Assembly (NCBI RefSeq): GCF_029869215.1
Contig: NZ_JARWPM010000394.1
Coordinates: 1 to 34,052 of the forward strand
Length of the DNA stretch: 34,052 nt
Direction of reading: 5' to 3'
Source of the DNA: Nocardia carnea
GTDB lineage: Bacteria > Actinomycetota > Actinomycetes > Mycobacteriales > Mycobacteriaceae
The notes under the pieces were generated by a model that saw nothing but the letters and a program-made list of their open reading frames with translations, was not told the DNA's origin and did no database searches. Below are positions 1-8,473 of this stretch, one piece after another. Position numbers and translations under genes: made by a program. The number at the start of each line of letters is the position of its first letter. Position 1 is the first letter of the stretch.

Positions 1-140
1 CTGCTTCATGCGGTCCCCCCCCCTTGGGGGGGGGGTTCTCCCCCCCCCCCCCCCCCCCCCCCCGGGGGGGTTTTTGGGGGGGGGGGGGGGGGGGGGCCCC
101 CCCCCCTTGCCTCCCCCCCCCCCGCCTCGACCCTTCGCAC
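1..140. other. Low-complexity G/C homopolymer contig end
   Basis: Roughly the first 125 bases are long runs of C and G with only a few T. The open frames crossing them encode only proline/glycine runs. Nothing resembles coding sequence until the end of the LLM gene at 192. I read this as an unreliable contig end (homopolymer sequencing or assembly error), not biology. Confidence 0.85.
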
Positions 141-191
141 GTAGTCTCGAGATTTCGTTTCTTCCGCCGGAGCCCTTGGAACCCGTCCCGC

Positions 192-1295
192 TCAGTGCAT
201 TGCGGCGGTGAGGAGTTCGATGGTCTGGAGGCGGCCGGTGGGCTCGTCGAAGGGTTCCGATTCGAATTGGGCGGCGACGGCGGAGAGCATGATCTCGTCG
301 ACCTCGTATTTCGCGGCGAACTCGCGGAGCCGGTGGGCGACGTCGTCCGGTTCGCCGATGAACCAGTTGCGGGCATGTTGGGCGATGAACTTCTGTTCGA
401 GTTCGTTCGAGGGGTTCGCGCGGACCTCGTCGACGGTTTCCTTGGCGCGCAGCGGCAGATTCGTGCGCATCCTGGCCATCATGCGCAGGTGGGGCTGGGC
501 GCGCTCCATCGCCTCGTCGTGGGTGGGGGCGACGACCACGTTGGCGGTGAGGAAACTCTGCGGCTCGGGGTACGCCTCGCTCGGCTCGTAGTGCGTGCGG
601 TACAGCGACATCGCCTGGTCGAGATTCTCGCCCGCGAAATGGTTCGCGAAGACGTAGGGCAGACCGAGGCGGGCGGCGAGCCGCGCGGCATAATCGCTCG
701 AGCCGAGCAGCCACACCTCGGGTGCGCTGGTGGCGGCCGGGGTGGCCTTCACGGTGTATTCGCCGCCGGATGTAAAACGCACAGTCGCACCGTCGGGGCT
801 GGTGAGCGCCACGATATCGGTGATATTGCTGGGAAAGCGGTCGACATCGCTGGTAGTGCCGGACTGGCGCAGCAGCTGCGTGATCACGGGATCGCTGCCG
901 GGTGCGCGGCCGAGGCCGAGGTCGATACGGCCGGGCGCCAGTGCGGCGAGCGCGGCGAACTGTTCGGCGACGATGAGCGGCGAGTGGTTGGGCAGCATCA
1001 CACCGCCCGAGCCGAGTTTGATGCGTTCGGTAACGCCCGAGGCCGCCGCGATCAGGACGGGCGGCGAACTCGACGCGATGGCCGGCATGTTGTGGTGCTC
1101 GGCGAACCAGTAGCGGCGCAAACCCAGCTCGTCGGCGCGCTGCACGAGCTTCATCGACGCCGCGATCGCTTGCGCGGTGGTCTGCCCGGTGCGCATGGGC
1201 AGCAGGTCGAGCAGGGATAGGGCAACGGGCGAGTTCTCGGTCACGGTGCCACCGGCTTCCGCACTGCGTTGGGGGATGTCATGTTCGTTTTCCAT
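192..1295 (-). CDS. LLM class flavin-dependent oxidoreductase (MsnO8-like)
   Basis: Luciferase-like monooxygenase (bacterial luciferase alpha-subunit fold), expected to use reduced flavin for oxidation of an unknown small substrate in the cytoplasm. Seen: an N-terminal segment with SLLDLLPMRTG, then RYWFAEHHNMP (the conserved Glu-His-His of the family near residue 65), VLIAAASGVTERIKLGSGGVMLPNHSPL, and APGRIDLGLGRAPGSDP, all hallmarks of the MsnO8-type LLM group. At 367 aa it is slightly longer than the usual ~330-350. Two starts are possible: ATG at 1295, which has only a weak upstream purine run, or GTG at 1244, which would begin VTENSPVALSLLDL and fit family length better. The gene lies downstream of the marR-like gene on the same strand with a 169-base gap, so it may be its regulatory target. 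Whether it prefers FMN or F420 cannot be read here; the MsnO8 group generally uses FMN. Confidence 0.88.
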   Translation of the reverse strand: MENEHDIPQRSAEAGGTVTENSPVALSLLDLLPMRTGQTTAQAIAASMKLVQRADELGLRRYWFAEHHNMPAIASSSPPVLIAAASGVTERIKLGSGGVMLPNHSPLIVAEQFAALAALAPGRIDLGLGRAPGSDPVITQLLRQSGTTSDVDRFPSNITDIVALTSPDGATVRFTSGGEYTVKATPAATSAPEVWLLGSSDYAARLAARLGLPYVFANHFAGENLDQAMSLYRTHYEPSEAYPEPQSFLTANVVVAPTHDEAMERAQPHLRMMARMRTNLPLRAKETVDEVRANPSNELEQKFIAQHARNWFIGEPDDVAHRLREFAAKYEVDEIMLSAVAAQFESEPFDEPTGRLQTIELLTAAMH

Positions 1296-1464
1296 TCTTT
1301 CGAGAGGGCGGCCGAGCGGGGGCCGCCGATGTCTTCGGACGGTGAATCACCGGTAGGGACCGGCCGTTCGCCGATATTCCGGTTCTGGACTTCTGTCCTC
1401 GGTCGGCGACCGGCTTCGCCGGGCACAGCGGCGCCGATTCGCCACCGTGCCCGGGCGAACCTCT

Positions 1465-1920
1465 TCACCTCGGCACGTCGCCGACGGGACGGCCGAGGGC
1501 GTCGAGGGTGCGCCGGAGATCGTCGAGTTCGGCGGCGCTGTGCCCGCATACCGCGTCGATCTTGTCGGTGACACAGCGGACTTCCGCCTCGATGGCCCGG
1601 CCCCTATCGGTGAGGTCGACCAGGACGCGGCGTTCATCGCTGCGGTCGCGCCGGCGCGTGACCATACCGGCGGTTTCGAGTCGTTTGACCAGCGGGGTGA
1701 TGGTGCCGGTGTCCATCTCCAGGCAGGCGCCCAGCGCGCCCACGGTCTGGGGCGCGCTGTCGATCAGCGCGAGGATGACCAGGTATTGCGGGAACGTCAG
1801 ACCCAGCGGCTCGAGAATGGGTTTGTGATGGCGGATCATCCGGTTCGCCGCCCCATAGAGCGCGAACGACAGCTGCCGGCCCAGCTCACCGTCCGAGCGT
1901 TCCCTAGCGCGTGATTCCAT
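1465..1920 (-). CDS. MarR family regulator, OhrR-like but without the sensing cysteine
   Basis: Winged-helix MarR repressor, 151 aa. The N-terminal motif QLSFALYGAANRMIRHHKP and GLTFPQYLVILAL align by eye with OhrR-type organic-peroxide sensors, as do the winged-helix segment MDTGTITPLVKRLETAGMVTRRR and DERRVLVDLTDRG. In OhrR the first motif is QLCFALY and its cysteine is the peroxide sensor; here that position is Ser18. The two tyrosines that normally hydrogen-bond to it also appear to be replaced (His in RHHKP, Phe in TFPQY). It therefore probably responds to a ligand or is constitutive, rather than to peroxide through that cysteine. Other cysteines exist further on (GACLEM, VRCV, AVCG). 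No Shine-Dalgarno is visible before ATG 1920; see the palindrome at 1927-1937. Likely targets are itself and the downstream LLM gene. Confidence 0.88.
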   Translation of the reverse strand: MESRARERSDGELGRQLSFALYGAANRMIRHHKPILEPLGLTFPQYLVILALIDSAPQTVGALGACLEMDTGTITPLVKRLETAGMVTRRRDRSDERRVLVDLTDRGRAIEAEVRCVTDKIDAVCGHSAAELDDLRRTLDALGRPVGDVPR

Positions 1921-1926
1921 AGCGCA

Positions 1927-1937
1927 CTAGATACTAG
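1927..1937 (-). promoter_or_regulatory. Short palindrome and -10-like element before marR
   Basis: CTAGATACTAG is a perfect inverted repeat (CTAG-N3-CTAG) ending six bases before the marR start codon. Read on the minus strand it contains TAGTAT, a TANNNT-type -10 about 10 bases before the ATG. That spacing would give a leaderless or nearly leaderless mRNA, consistent with the absence of a ribosome site. A MarR-type repressor bound here would block its own promoter. This is inference from position and symmetry only. Confidence 0.4.
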
Positions 1938-2106
1938 CACTCCAGAGGTAACGCGACCGCGCGGGTCACCGGCGACCGGCCCGTACCCCCGCGGCGAAGG
2001 CCGGGAACATGTGGGCCTCCCAGACCATCCGCGACATCATCACGCGGCCCCGCAACGCCTGTCGCGGGGCGGACGTTGGTGACACAGGGACACGGCTGCC
2101 TCGCGG

Positions 2107-2706
2107 TTACCTGCGCGGCGGAGGTAGCGCCTTGCGGAGGACGGCGCGGATATGGTCGGGGTCGGGCTTGTCGTCGGTGAGGAGGATGGCTGCGCACAGC
2201 CCGTCGGCAAGGGCGACGAAGGCTTCGACCGCGTCGGGGTCGTCGGTTTGCGTTCGGGCGAGTTCGGCGACGTTCTCGCGCCAGCCTCGCGCGATCGGCC
2301 GTAGCGCGGGTCGGCGAGCCGCCAGTGTCGACAGCTCCCGTTCGGCGAGGGCGCGTTCCCGTCCCGGGCCGGCCGATTCGGCGATGAGCTGAGTGAGGCC
2401 GTCGACGGGGTCGTCGGAGTCGATCAGTTGACGGATGCGCCGGGTGTACTGGTCGGTGATGCTGGTGAGAGCTGCGACCAGAAGGTCGTCCAAGGTCGCG
2501 AAGTAGTAGAGGGTGAGACTGGTGGTGATACCTGCCTCTTTGGCGACGGTGCGGTGGGTGACTCCGCTGGCACCATCGCGGTGGACGATGGCAAGAGTCG
2601 CCTCGATGATCTGGGCTCGACGCCGTTGACCACGCAGTTTGCGGCCATCGACACTCGCCGGATCGCGGTCGTGTTCTGCCGCTGTCATCTGCTCACCATC
2701 CATCAC
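2107..2706 (-). CDS. TetR family transcriptional regulator
   Basis: 199-aa TetR repressor. The N-terminal helix-turn-helix is visible as RAQIIEATLAIVHRDGASGVTHRTVAKEAGITTSLTLYYF (about residues 30-70), followed by a divergent C-terminal ligand domain with YTRRIRQLIDSDDPVDGLTQLI and VEAFVALADGLCAAILL. Start: GTG at 2706 overlaps the TGA of the upstream exporter (GTGA), or ATG at 2703 (TGATG). Either way it is translationally coupled to the MFS gene and has no good Shine-Dalgarno of its own. Exporter first and repressor second in one transcript implies control of both from the promoter upstream of the MFS gene, where a symmetric operator-like palindrome is found at 4272-4302. The inducer is unknown, plausibly a cationic or aromatic drug, as for exporters of this type. 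Confidence 0.9.
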   Translation of the reverse strand: MMDGEQMTAAEHDRDPASVDGRKLRGQRRRAQIIEATLAIVHRDGASGVTHRTVAKEAGITTSLTLYYFATLDDLLVAALTSITDQYTRRIRQLIDSDDPVDGLTQLIAESAGPGRERALAERELSTLAARRPALRPIARGWRENVAELARTQTDDPDAVEAFVALADGLCAAILLTDDKPDPDHIRAVLRKALPPPRR

Positions 2707-4253
2707 CCAGCACCGCCCCTGGTCGTCGAGGCTATCTCTCGCGCCTCGGGTTCGGCATCGCCGAGCGGCCGAAGGTGGCGCAGTGTCGTCAGGCAGACCA
2801 ACGATGCCGCCGCGATCGCGATGCCTGCGACGACGGCGGCGGCGTTGAGCCCGCTGGTGAACGCGGCTTGTGCGTGTTCGAGGGCCCCAGCCGGCAGCCG
2901 GTGCGCAAGGGACGTGGCCGCGGACAGACTGTCGCCGTATGCCTCGGTCGCGGAGGGAGAAAGCTCAGGCGGGGTCTCGACTGCGGTTCGGTAGATCACG
3001 GTGGTGAGACTTCCCAGGACGGCCACCCCGAGTGCGATACCGAGTTCTTGCACGGTCTCGGAAAGTGCGGCCGCGGATCCGGACTTCTGCGGTGGTGCCG
3101 CGCCCACGACGATGTCGGTGCCGAGAGCGGCGATGACGCCGAGTCCGAGGTAGACGAAGGCGAAGCCGGTGACCACGCTCAGCGTGCTATCGGTCCCGGC
3201 CGATGCGAGCAGGGCGTACCCGGTGAGCGACAGCGCCAGCACGCCCGACATAACGACGCCGGGTGACACGTGAGCGGCCACGAGTGGTGCGCCGATGGCG
3301 CCGATGAGCATGGCCAGCGCAGGCGGCCCCATCCACAATCCTGCCGTCGCCGGGGACAGACCCGCGACTAGCTGCAGGTACTGGGTCACGAGGAACATCA
3401 CCCCGCCGAACCCCACCAGCCCGATCAACAGGACCGACAACGCCGCGAAGAACGCCCGGCTCCTGAAGAGTTTCATGTCGAGCAGCGGCTCGCTCAGTCG
3501 CAGCTGACGACGGACGAACGCGACTGCCGCGCTACAACCCACCAAGGCTGTCGCCGATACCTGGATGTCGATGCCGTGCGCGGCGGCGTGCTTGATCGCG
3601 TAGATGATCGGCAACATCGCGGTGAGTGACAACCCGACGCTCAGCAGGTCGAGCCGACCGGCCGGGGACCGATACTCCGGTAACAGCACCGGCGCACCCA
3701 CCAGCACCAGCACGGCAACCGGCACAGCGATGAGGAAGACGGCACCCCACCAGAAGCCGGCGGCCAGCACCCCGCCCGCGATCGGGCCGGCGGCCATACC
3801 CAGAGCGAACATCGTCGCCCACACGCCGATGGCCAACGCTCGTTGCGCGGCGCTGGGGAACATGTTGCTGATCAGCGACAGCGTCGACGGCATCAGCGTC
3901 GCACCCGCCACCCCGAGCAGCGCCCGCGCCACGATCAGCCATCCGGCGCTGGGAGCGAACGCGGCAAAGACCGAAGCCGCACCGAATGCCGCCACCCCGA
4001 TCATCAGTAGCCGCCGGCGTCCGACCCGATCACCCAACGTCCCCATCGTGATCAGAAACCCCGCGATGAAGAAGCCGTAGGCATCCATGATCCACAACGA
4101 CTGCGTGGCGGACGGGTTCAAATCGATGGACAGGCTCGGAACCACCAGATAGAGCGCCGTCACATCGAGCCCCAGCAGCATCGTCGGCAGCGCCAACAGA
4201 CCGAGCCCGCCCCACTCGCGCCATCCAGCCCGCGCTGACTGCCTCAAGGCCAT
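2703..4253 (-). CDS. MFS drug exporter, DHA2 (14-TM, QacA/SmvA/LfrA-like)
   Basis: Drug:H+ antiporter of the inner membrane, about 516 aa and hydrophobic along its length, consistent with 14 helices. Seen: LLGLDVTALYLVVPSLSIDL in TM1 (the D-containing motif typical of DHA2 pumps), SLWIMDAYGFFIAGFLITMGTLGDRVGRRRLL (motif A in loop 2-3), RALLGVAGATLMPSTLSLI, and FALGMAAGPIAGGVL (motif C, antiporter signature). An open frame reaches GTG 4256, but ATG 4253 is preferred because GGAAGG lies at once before it; the GTG would touch the ribosome site. The 3' end overlaps the tetR start. Substrates cannot be told from sequence; relatives export quaternary ammonium compounds, dyes and fluoroquinolones. 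Confidence 0.88.
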   Translation of the reverse strand: MALRQSARAGWREWGGLGLLALPTMLLGLDVTALYLVVPSLSIDLNPSATQSLWIMDAYGFFIAGFLITMGTLGDRVGRRRLLMIGVAAFGAASVFAAFAPSAGWLIVARALLGVAGATLMPSTLSLISNMFPSAAQRALAIGVWATMFALGMAAGPIAGGVLAAGFWWGAVFLIAVPVAVLVLVGAPVLLPEYRSPAGRLDLLSVGLSLTAMLPIIYAIKHAAAHGIDIQVSATALVGCSAAVAFVRRQLRLSEPLLDMKLFRSRAFFAALSVLLIGLVGFGGVMFLVTQYLQLVAGLSPATAGLWMGPPALAMLIGAIGAPLVAAHVSPGVVMSGVLALSLTGYALLASAGTDSTLSVVTGFAFVYLGLGVIAALGTDIVVGAAPPQKSGSAAALSETVQELGIALGVAVLGSLTTVIYRTAVETPPELSPSATEAYGDSLSAATSLAHRLPAGALEHAQAAFTSGLNAAAVVAGIAIAAASLVCLTTLRHLRPLGDAEPEAREIASTTRGGAG

Positions 4254-4271
4254 CACCCTTCCAGATATACT

Positions 4272-4302
4272 TGAACTTACGTACTATTTGTACCATCGTT
4301 CA
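4272..4302. promoter_or_regulatory. Operator-like palindrome upstream of MFS-tetR
   Basis: A 31-base symmetric element of form TGAAC-N4-GTAC-N5-GTAC-N4-GTTCA, centred on 4287: 9 of 13 positions in each half are mirrored exactly. Flanking ATAC (4267-4270) and GTAT (4303-4306) extend the symmetry with a one-base offset. It begins about 19 bases upstream of the MFS start codon and is much richer in A/T than its surroundings. This is the expected kind of site for a TetR dimer pair and is the best candidate operator for the downstream tetR product. Confidence 0.6.
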
Positions 4303-4377
4303 GTATGTGGCTGACAAGCCTTGCGGGGCACGGACACACAGAAAGCGCCCACCTGTGCCGAAGGGCGCCGGCGGCTT

Positions 4378-4391
4378 GGCGGCCGGCCGCC
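4378..4391. terminator. GC palindrome downstream of the qcrB operon
   Basis: A perfect 14-base palindrome (GGCGGCC/GGCCGCC) lies 43 bases after the stop of the DUF2007-like gene at 4434, in the gap of 4257-4433. It could end the minus-strand sigma-qcrB transcript, but there is no U-tract and such palindromes are frequent in DNA this GC-rich. Confidence 0.25.
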
Positions 4392-4433
4392 GACGTCGCG
4401 ACTCAGGACCGGGTCACCAACGGTCCGGCCCTC

Positions 4434-4760
4434 CTACAGCTGGTCGGGCGCCGATCGAGGCCGCGGACCGCCGCTGCGGCGCTTCACGTCGTTCTGCGGC
4501 GGGCGCGAGGGCTGCTCCACGGCAGCAGCGTGGGTGCAGATCACGGCGTAGGCATGCGCGGCATCCTCCGGAAAGACGAGGACACGCAGGCAGCGGCGCC
4601 CGCCGCGGAACCGCGGCCCGGAGGCTGTCGCACGTATTCCGTTGATCCGGAGTAACTCCCGGACATACCGGGCGGCGTCTTCGGTGGCCGTGGTAGCCAC
4701 CGGAAACAACAGGCCGTAGTCCTCGGCGCCCGTATCGGCGCGCCGGGGCCGCCGCCTCAT
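4434..4760 (-). CDS. Small DUF2007-like protein coupled to qcrB
   Basis: A 108-aa protein whose ATG (4760-4758) overlaps the TGA of the qcrB-like gene as ATGA. A longer open frame extends upstream, but that part is only a shadow of qcrB. Seen: [34 protein letters not shown] then [17 protein letters not shown] (about residues 17-76). The pattern of 'two-state residue - helix with LL..NGI - strand - LRV.V.PEDA..A..V' resembles the DUF2007 fold (small alpha/beta domain often tied to membrane or signalling proteins). The first nine residues are Arg-rich and the last 25 are basic and proline-rich, probably disordered. Function unknown. Tight coupling suggests it acts with, or in fixed ratio to, the cytochrome b protein. 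Family assignment is by eye and tentative. Confidence 0.7.
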   Translation of the reverse strand: MRRRPRRADTGAEDYGLLFPVATTATEDAARYVRELLRINGIRATASGPRFRGGRRCLRVLVFPEDAAHAYAVICTHAAAVEQPSRPPQNDVKRRSGGPRPRSAPDQL

Positions 4761-6373
4761 CCGCCGGCCTTCGCGTCGAGGTGACGTTGTTGGATTTCCC
4801 GCAGTTTTTCCTGTTGCCGGCGTTCCTCGGCGTGTTCGATCGCTGTCGTGCGCTGGGCTTCGGAGTCGGGGTCCGGGAACAGGAACGACCCCGCGCCGGG
4901 CCGGCCCGCCGCGCCGAGGGTGTTCATCTTCTTCGGCACCGCCGCGCCCTGGTATTGCAGCCGGACCGGATGGCCGTGCCGGTCGACCGGCCCCAGCGGC
5001 TGGTGCATCTCGATGTATTCGCCGTGCGGCAACCGCTTGATCACACCCGTTTCGATGCCGTGTTCGAGGACGGCACGATCGCTGCGCTGCAGCCCCAGGC
5101 ACATCCGGTAGGTCAGGTAGTAGGCGATCGGAGGGCCGAGGAGCACGGCGATGCGGAAGAACCAGGTGGTCGCGTTCAACGAGATATGGAACTTCAGGGC
5201 GATGATGTCGTTGACACACGCCAGTGTCAGCACCACATAGAACGTCAAGGCCATGGCGCCGATCGCCGTGCGTACCGGCACATCCCGCGGTCGCTGCAGC
5301 AGGTTGTGGTGCGCGGTGTCCTTCGACAGCCGTTTCTCGATCCACGGATAAGCCATCAAGACGACGAAAACGAGTCCCATCGCCAGCGCGACCCAGAACG
5401 CCGCCGGTATCGTGTAACGGCCGAGATAGATTTCCCACGGCGGCATCAGCCGCGCCATCCCGTCGGTCCACATCATGTAGAAGTCCGGCTGTGAACCCGC
5501 CGATACGTGGGCTGGGTTGTAGGGGCCCAGATTCCACACCGGATTGATCTGGAACAGGCCGCCCATCAATGCCACCGTGGCGAGGGTGAACATGAAGAAC
5601 GCGCCCTGGTCCAGCGAGAACACCGGCACGATACGCGTTCCCACAACGTTCTTCTCGGTGCGCGCGGGCCCGGGGAACTGGGTGTGTTTCTGGTACCAGA
5701 CGATTCCGATATGGGCGATCACCAAGGCCAGCATGATCGCCGGGAACAGCAGAACATGGGTGATGTACATCCGGGAGATGACGATCGTGCCGGGGAAGTC
5801 ACCGTCGAACAACATCCAGTGCAGCCACGTGCCCACCACCGGAACAGACAAGGTGATGCCCGAGAACGCCGCCCGCAGCCCGGTGCCCGACAGCAGATCA
5901 TCGGGCAGCGAATAACCGAAGAACCCCTCGAACAGCGCGAGGATCAGCAACAGCACACCCAGGACCCAGGTGATCTCGCGCGGACGGCGGAACGCGCCGG
6001 TGAAGAAGATCCGGCACATGTGCACGATCATCGACGCCACGAACAGCAGCGCGGTCCAATGGTGCACCTGCCGCACGAACAGTCCACCCCGTACCTCGAA
6101 ACTGATGTGCAACGTCGACTCGTACGCCCGCGACATGGTCAGCCCGCGCAGCGGCTGATACGCCCCGTCGTAGACGACTTCGCTCATCGACGGGTCGAAG
6201 AACAATGTCAGGTACACACCCGAGATCAACAGAATAATGAAGCTGTACAGGGCGATCTCACCCAGCAGAAAGGACCAATGCGTGGGAAACACCTTGTTGA
6301 TCGATCGCTTGACGAACGCGGCGGCGCCGTAGCGCTGGTCCACGGCATCGGCCCCGCGGGCCGTGATGCTCAT
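4757..6373 (-). CDS. qcrB: Orphan cytochrome b subunit (QcrB-like) of a bc1-type complex
   Basis: Membrane diheme cytochrome b, 538 aa, which in the bc1-aa3 supercomplex oxidises menaquinol. The four heme ligands appear intact: His104 and His118 (QVHHW...[12 protein letters not shown]) and His206 and His221 (YITHVLLF...[10 protein letters not shown]). The Qo-site PEWY motif is PDFY (296-299), the usual actinobacterial form, followed by [15 protein letters not shown]. The N-terminus ([17 protein letters not shown]) and the C-terminal charged tail after residue 480, including a short coiled-coil-like stretch ([17 protein letters not shown]), are as in mycobacterial QcrB. What is odd is the setting: no qcrC, qcrA or cta genes accompany it. 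It lies instead behind an ECF41 sigma factor and a permease. It is therefore probably a second copy for special conditions. Good AGGAGG ribosome site before ATG 6373. Confidence 0.93.
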   Translation of the reverse strand: MSITARGADAVDQRYGAAAFVKRSINKVFPTHWSFLLGEIALYSFIILLISGVYLTLFFDPSMSEVVYDGAYQPLRGLTMSRAYESTLHISFEVRGGLFVRQVHHWTALLFVASMIVHMCRIFFTGAFRRPREITWVLGVLLLILALFEGFFGYSLPDDLLSGTGLRAAFSGITLSVPVVGTWLHWMLFDGDFPGTIVISRMYITHVLLFPAIMLALVIAHIGIVWYQKHTQFPGPARTEKNVVGTRIVPVFSLDQGAFFMFTLATVALMGGLFQINPVWNLGPYNPAHVSAGSQPDFYMMWTDGMARLMPPWEIYLGRYTIPAAFWVALAMGLVFVVLMAYPWIEKRLSKDTAHHNLLQRPRDVPVRTAIGAMALTFYVVLTLACVNDIIALKFHISLNATTWFFRIAVLLGPPIAYYLTYRMCLGLQRSDRAVLEHGIETGVIKRLPHGEYIEMHQPLGPVDRHGHPVRLQYQGAAVPKKMNTLGAAGRPGAGSFLFPDPDSEAQRTTAIEHAEERRQQEKLREIQQRHLDAKAGG

Positions 6374-6410
6374 GAGTGAAAACCTCCTGATAGTCGACGA
6401 CGGCTGACCA

Positions 6411-7400
6411 CTAGACGGTGCGGTGTGCGCGCAGGCCGCCGATCAGGCACAGCGCCGTGCCGAGGGTGACCCAGGCGAGCAGGACGGTGAGGGCGGAGGC
6501 GGCGCCGCGGCCGTCGAAGAACGCGGTCGAGCGCAGCAGTTGTCCACCCGCTCCCGGCGGAAGCAGTTGCCCGAGTGCGCCGGAGCGGCCGGGCAGCATC
6601 TCCGGTGCGGTAGCGGTCCCGGAGAGGGGGTTGCCGATGAGCATCATGATCACCGCACCGATCCCGATACCGGTGTATCCGAACAGCGATTCCAGCCCGA
6701 GAACGGTCAGCGAGACGGCCGCGATACTCAATGCGACGGCACCGGTGTTGGCGAGGTAGGAGCCGCTGAGCGAGCCGAACCAGAACTGCAGGATCCCCGC
6801 GACCACCGACCCGCCGGCAATTGCGAAGGCCAACGCCCCGGCGACCCGGCGGCCGGCGCCGCGCACGAGCTTCGTCAGCAGCACTGCGGCGAGCAGGCCG
6901 CCCATCACCAGCGGGAGCGCGCCCGCGGCAAGACCGGCGCCGCGTGGATCGCCGGTGGGCAGGGCGGCGAGGTCGCGGACGGCCGCCGGTGGTGCGGAAC
7001 CACCGTTGCGCCCGAGGCCGGTCGCCATGGTCTGCAGGGTTTGAGCGACCGCGGGGGCGGCGGCGGAGGCGACGATGACCTGCGGCCCGCCGGAGCCGAG
7101 GTCGATGGCTCCGTACACTTTCCGGTCGCGGATGAGTTGCTCGGCGCTCGCCGTGCCGGCGACTTCGGTGATGTCGAAGGCACCCGGCGCACGCTGCTCG
7201 AGCGCGGCCCGGACCTGGGCGACCGCGGTGGCCGGCCCGGCGACGGCGATCGGGATATCGTGCACCGAAGACCGCACCGACGGCCACGCGAACGCGATGA
7301 GCAGGACGCTGGTGATCGTCGTGAGCACGACGACCGCTGCGGCCACGGTGGGCCATCGGGTCGGCAGTGCGTCGGTGGCGCGCGGTGCTCGCGTGCTCAT
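6411..7400 (-). CDS. ABC-2/YhgE-like integral membrane protein
   Basis: 329-aa membrane protein. One N-terminal transmembrane helix (about 17-40) is followed by a ~120-residue extracytoplasmic domain ([21 protein letters not shown]..., ...[29 protein letters not shown]), then a C-terminal membrane domain of about five helices from residue ~160 ([92 protein letters not shown]). This layout is that of ABC-2 permease/YhgE-Pip-like proteins with one external loop. No ATPase gene is nearby. AAGGAG precedes ATG 7400, and the gene sits 27 bases after the sigma factor and 37 bases before qcrB, so it is in the same operon. Substrate unknown. Confidence 0.8.
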   Translation of the reverse strand: MSTRAPRATDALPTRWPTVAAAVVVLTTITSVLLIAFAWPSVRSSVHDIPIAVAGPATAVAQVRAALEQRAPGAFDITEVAGTASAEQLIRDRKVYGAIDLGSGGPQVIVASAAAPAVAQTLQTMATGLGRNGGSAPPAAVRDLAALPTGDPRGAGLAAGALPLVMGGLLAAVLLTKLVRGAGRRVAGALAFAIAGGSVVAGILQFWFGSLSGSYLANTGAVALSIAAVSLTVLGLESLFGYTGIGIGAVIMMLIGNPLSGTATAPEMLPGRSGALGQLLPPGAGGQLLRSTAFFDGRGAASALTVLLAWVTLGTALCLIGGLRAHRTV

Positions 7401-7427
7401 AGGTACTCCTTCGGTTCGATGCCGGGT

Positions 7428-8408
7428 TCAGCGCAGGGTGAGGGCGGTTTCGGAGTCGATATGGGTCAGCTTGTGCGGGTTGCGGACCAGGTAGAGACCG
7501 ACGATCCGGGCGCCCTCGACCCGTACCGAGAGGACACTGTCGAGCTCCCCGTCGATGTACAGCGCCAAAGCGGGGCTGCCGTTGATCGCGGTCGGTTCGG
7601 CGGTGAGCGCGATATCGTGCCTGGTGAGGCCCGTGACCACGAAACGAGCCACCTTGTCCGCGCCGACGACGGGCCGTGGACCGGCCCGCTTGATACCGCC
7701 GCCGTCGCTGATCGCCACCACATCGGGGGCGAGGACATCGAGCAGACCTTGCAGGTCCCGGGTCTCGAGCGCGCGCCGGAACGCTTCGACAGCGGCCCGC
7801 GCCTCGCTCGCGGTGACCGCGCGGCGCGGCCGGCGCGCTTCGACGTGGCGCCGGGCGCGATGGGCGATCTGGTGCACGGCGGCGGGAGACTTCTCCACAG
7901 CGGCCGCGATCTCGTCGTAGCCCAGGCCGAAAGCCTCGCGCAGCACGAAGACCGCTCGTTCGGTCGGCGTCAAGGTCTCGAGGACGACCATCAGGCCCAT
8001 CGACACACTTTCGGCGAGTTCCACATCGGCGGCCACATCCGGGGTGGTGAGCAGCGGTTCCGGCAGCCAGGAGCCCACGTACGCCTCCCGCCGGCGCTTC
8101 ACCGAACGCAGCCGGTTGAGGGCTTGCCGTGTGGTGATCCGAACCAGGTAGGCCCGCTGGTCCTCGACCTGCGCGGTGTCGACGCCGACCCAGCGGAACC
8201 AGGTCTCCTGCAGGACATCGTCGGCGTCTGCCGCGGAGCCGAGTATCTCGTAGGCGACGGTGAACAGTAGTTTGCGGTGCGCGACAAACGTTTTCGTCGC
8301 AGTCACCACAGCGTGACCGTCACCGCGGCTCGCGGACTCGCCGGGCTGCCCGCCCTCATCGCCGGTGTTTCCGCCGCCGGCCACGACGACCTCGATTTTC
8401 CTGCCCAT
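7428..8408 (-). CDS. sigJ: ECF41-type sigma factor with SnoaL-like C-terminal extension (SigJ-like)
   Basis: Extracytoplasmic-function sigma factor of about 326 aa. Sigma2 (KLLFTVAYEILGSAADADDVLQETWFRW) and sigma4 (LTPTERAVFVLREAFGLGYDEIAAAVEKSPAAVHQIAHRARRHV) are clear. The linker carries the ECF41 WLPEPL motif, and the C-terminal ~115 residues form a SnoaL/NTF2-like domain with DGGG (DGGGK motif) and NPHKL. In ECF41 the extension takes the place of an anti-sigma factor and the usual motif is NPDKL, so the His is a variant. I place the start at ATG 8408 because GGAGG stands four bases before it; the longer open frame to 8471 lacks such a site. Even so there is a ~35-residue Gly-rich N-terminal extension. 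First gene of the minus-strand group leading to the membrane protein, qcrB and the DUF2007-like protein; divergent from an oxidoreductase, a common ECF41 partner. Confidence 0.9.
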   Translation of the reverse strand: MGRKIEVVVAGGGNTGDEGGQPGESASRGDGHAVVTATKTFVAHRKLLFTVAYEILGSAADADDVLQETWFRWVGVDTAQVEDQRAYLVRITTRQALNRLRSVKRRREAYVGSWLPEPLLTTPDVAADVELAESVSMGLMVVLETLTPTERAVFVLREAFGLGYDEIAAAVEKSPAAVHQIAHRARRHVEARRPRRAVTASEARAAVEAFRRALETRDLQGLLDVLAPDVVAISDGGGIKRAGPRPVVGADKVARFVVTGLTRHDIALTAEPTAINGSPALALYIDGELDSVLSVRVEGARIVGLYLVRNPHKLTHIDSETALTLR

Positions 8409-8473
8409 GGCGCCTCCATCGATCCCGGGTCGGTCGAGAACAAGACGCCGCAGCGACGCGAATCCTGACACTT

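Noticed and set aside
24..1220. A 398-residue open frame on the plus strand at the beginning of the window
   Set aside because: It is the antisense shadow of the LLM monooxygenase plus homopolymer-derived Pro/Gly runs; no family-like sequence.
4761..5537. Upstream half of the 367-residue minus-strand frame that ends at 4434
   Set aside because: Shadow of the cytochrome b gene; only the last 108 codons after 4760 are credible.
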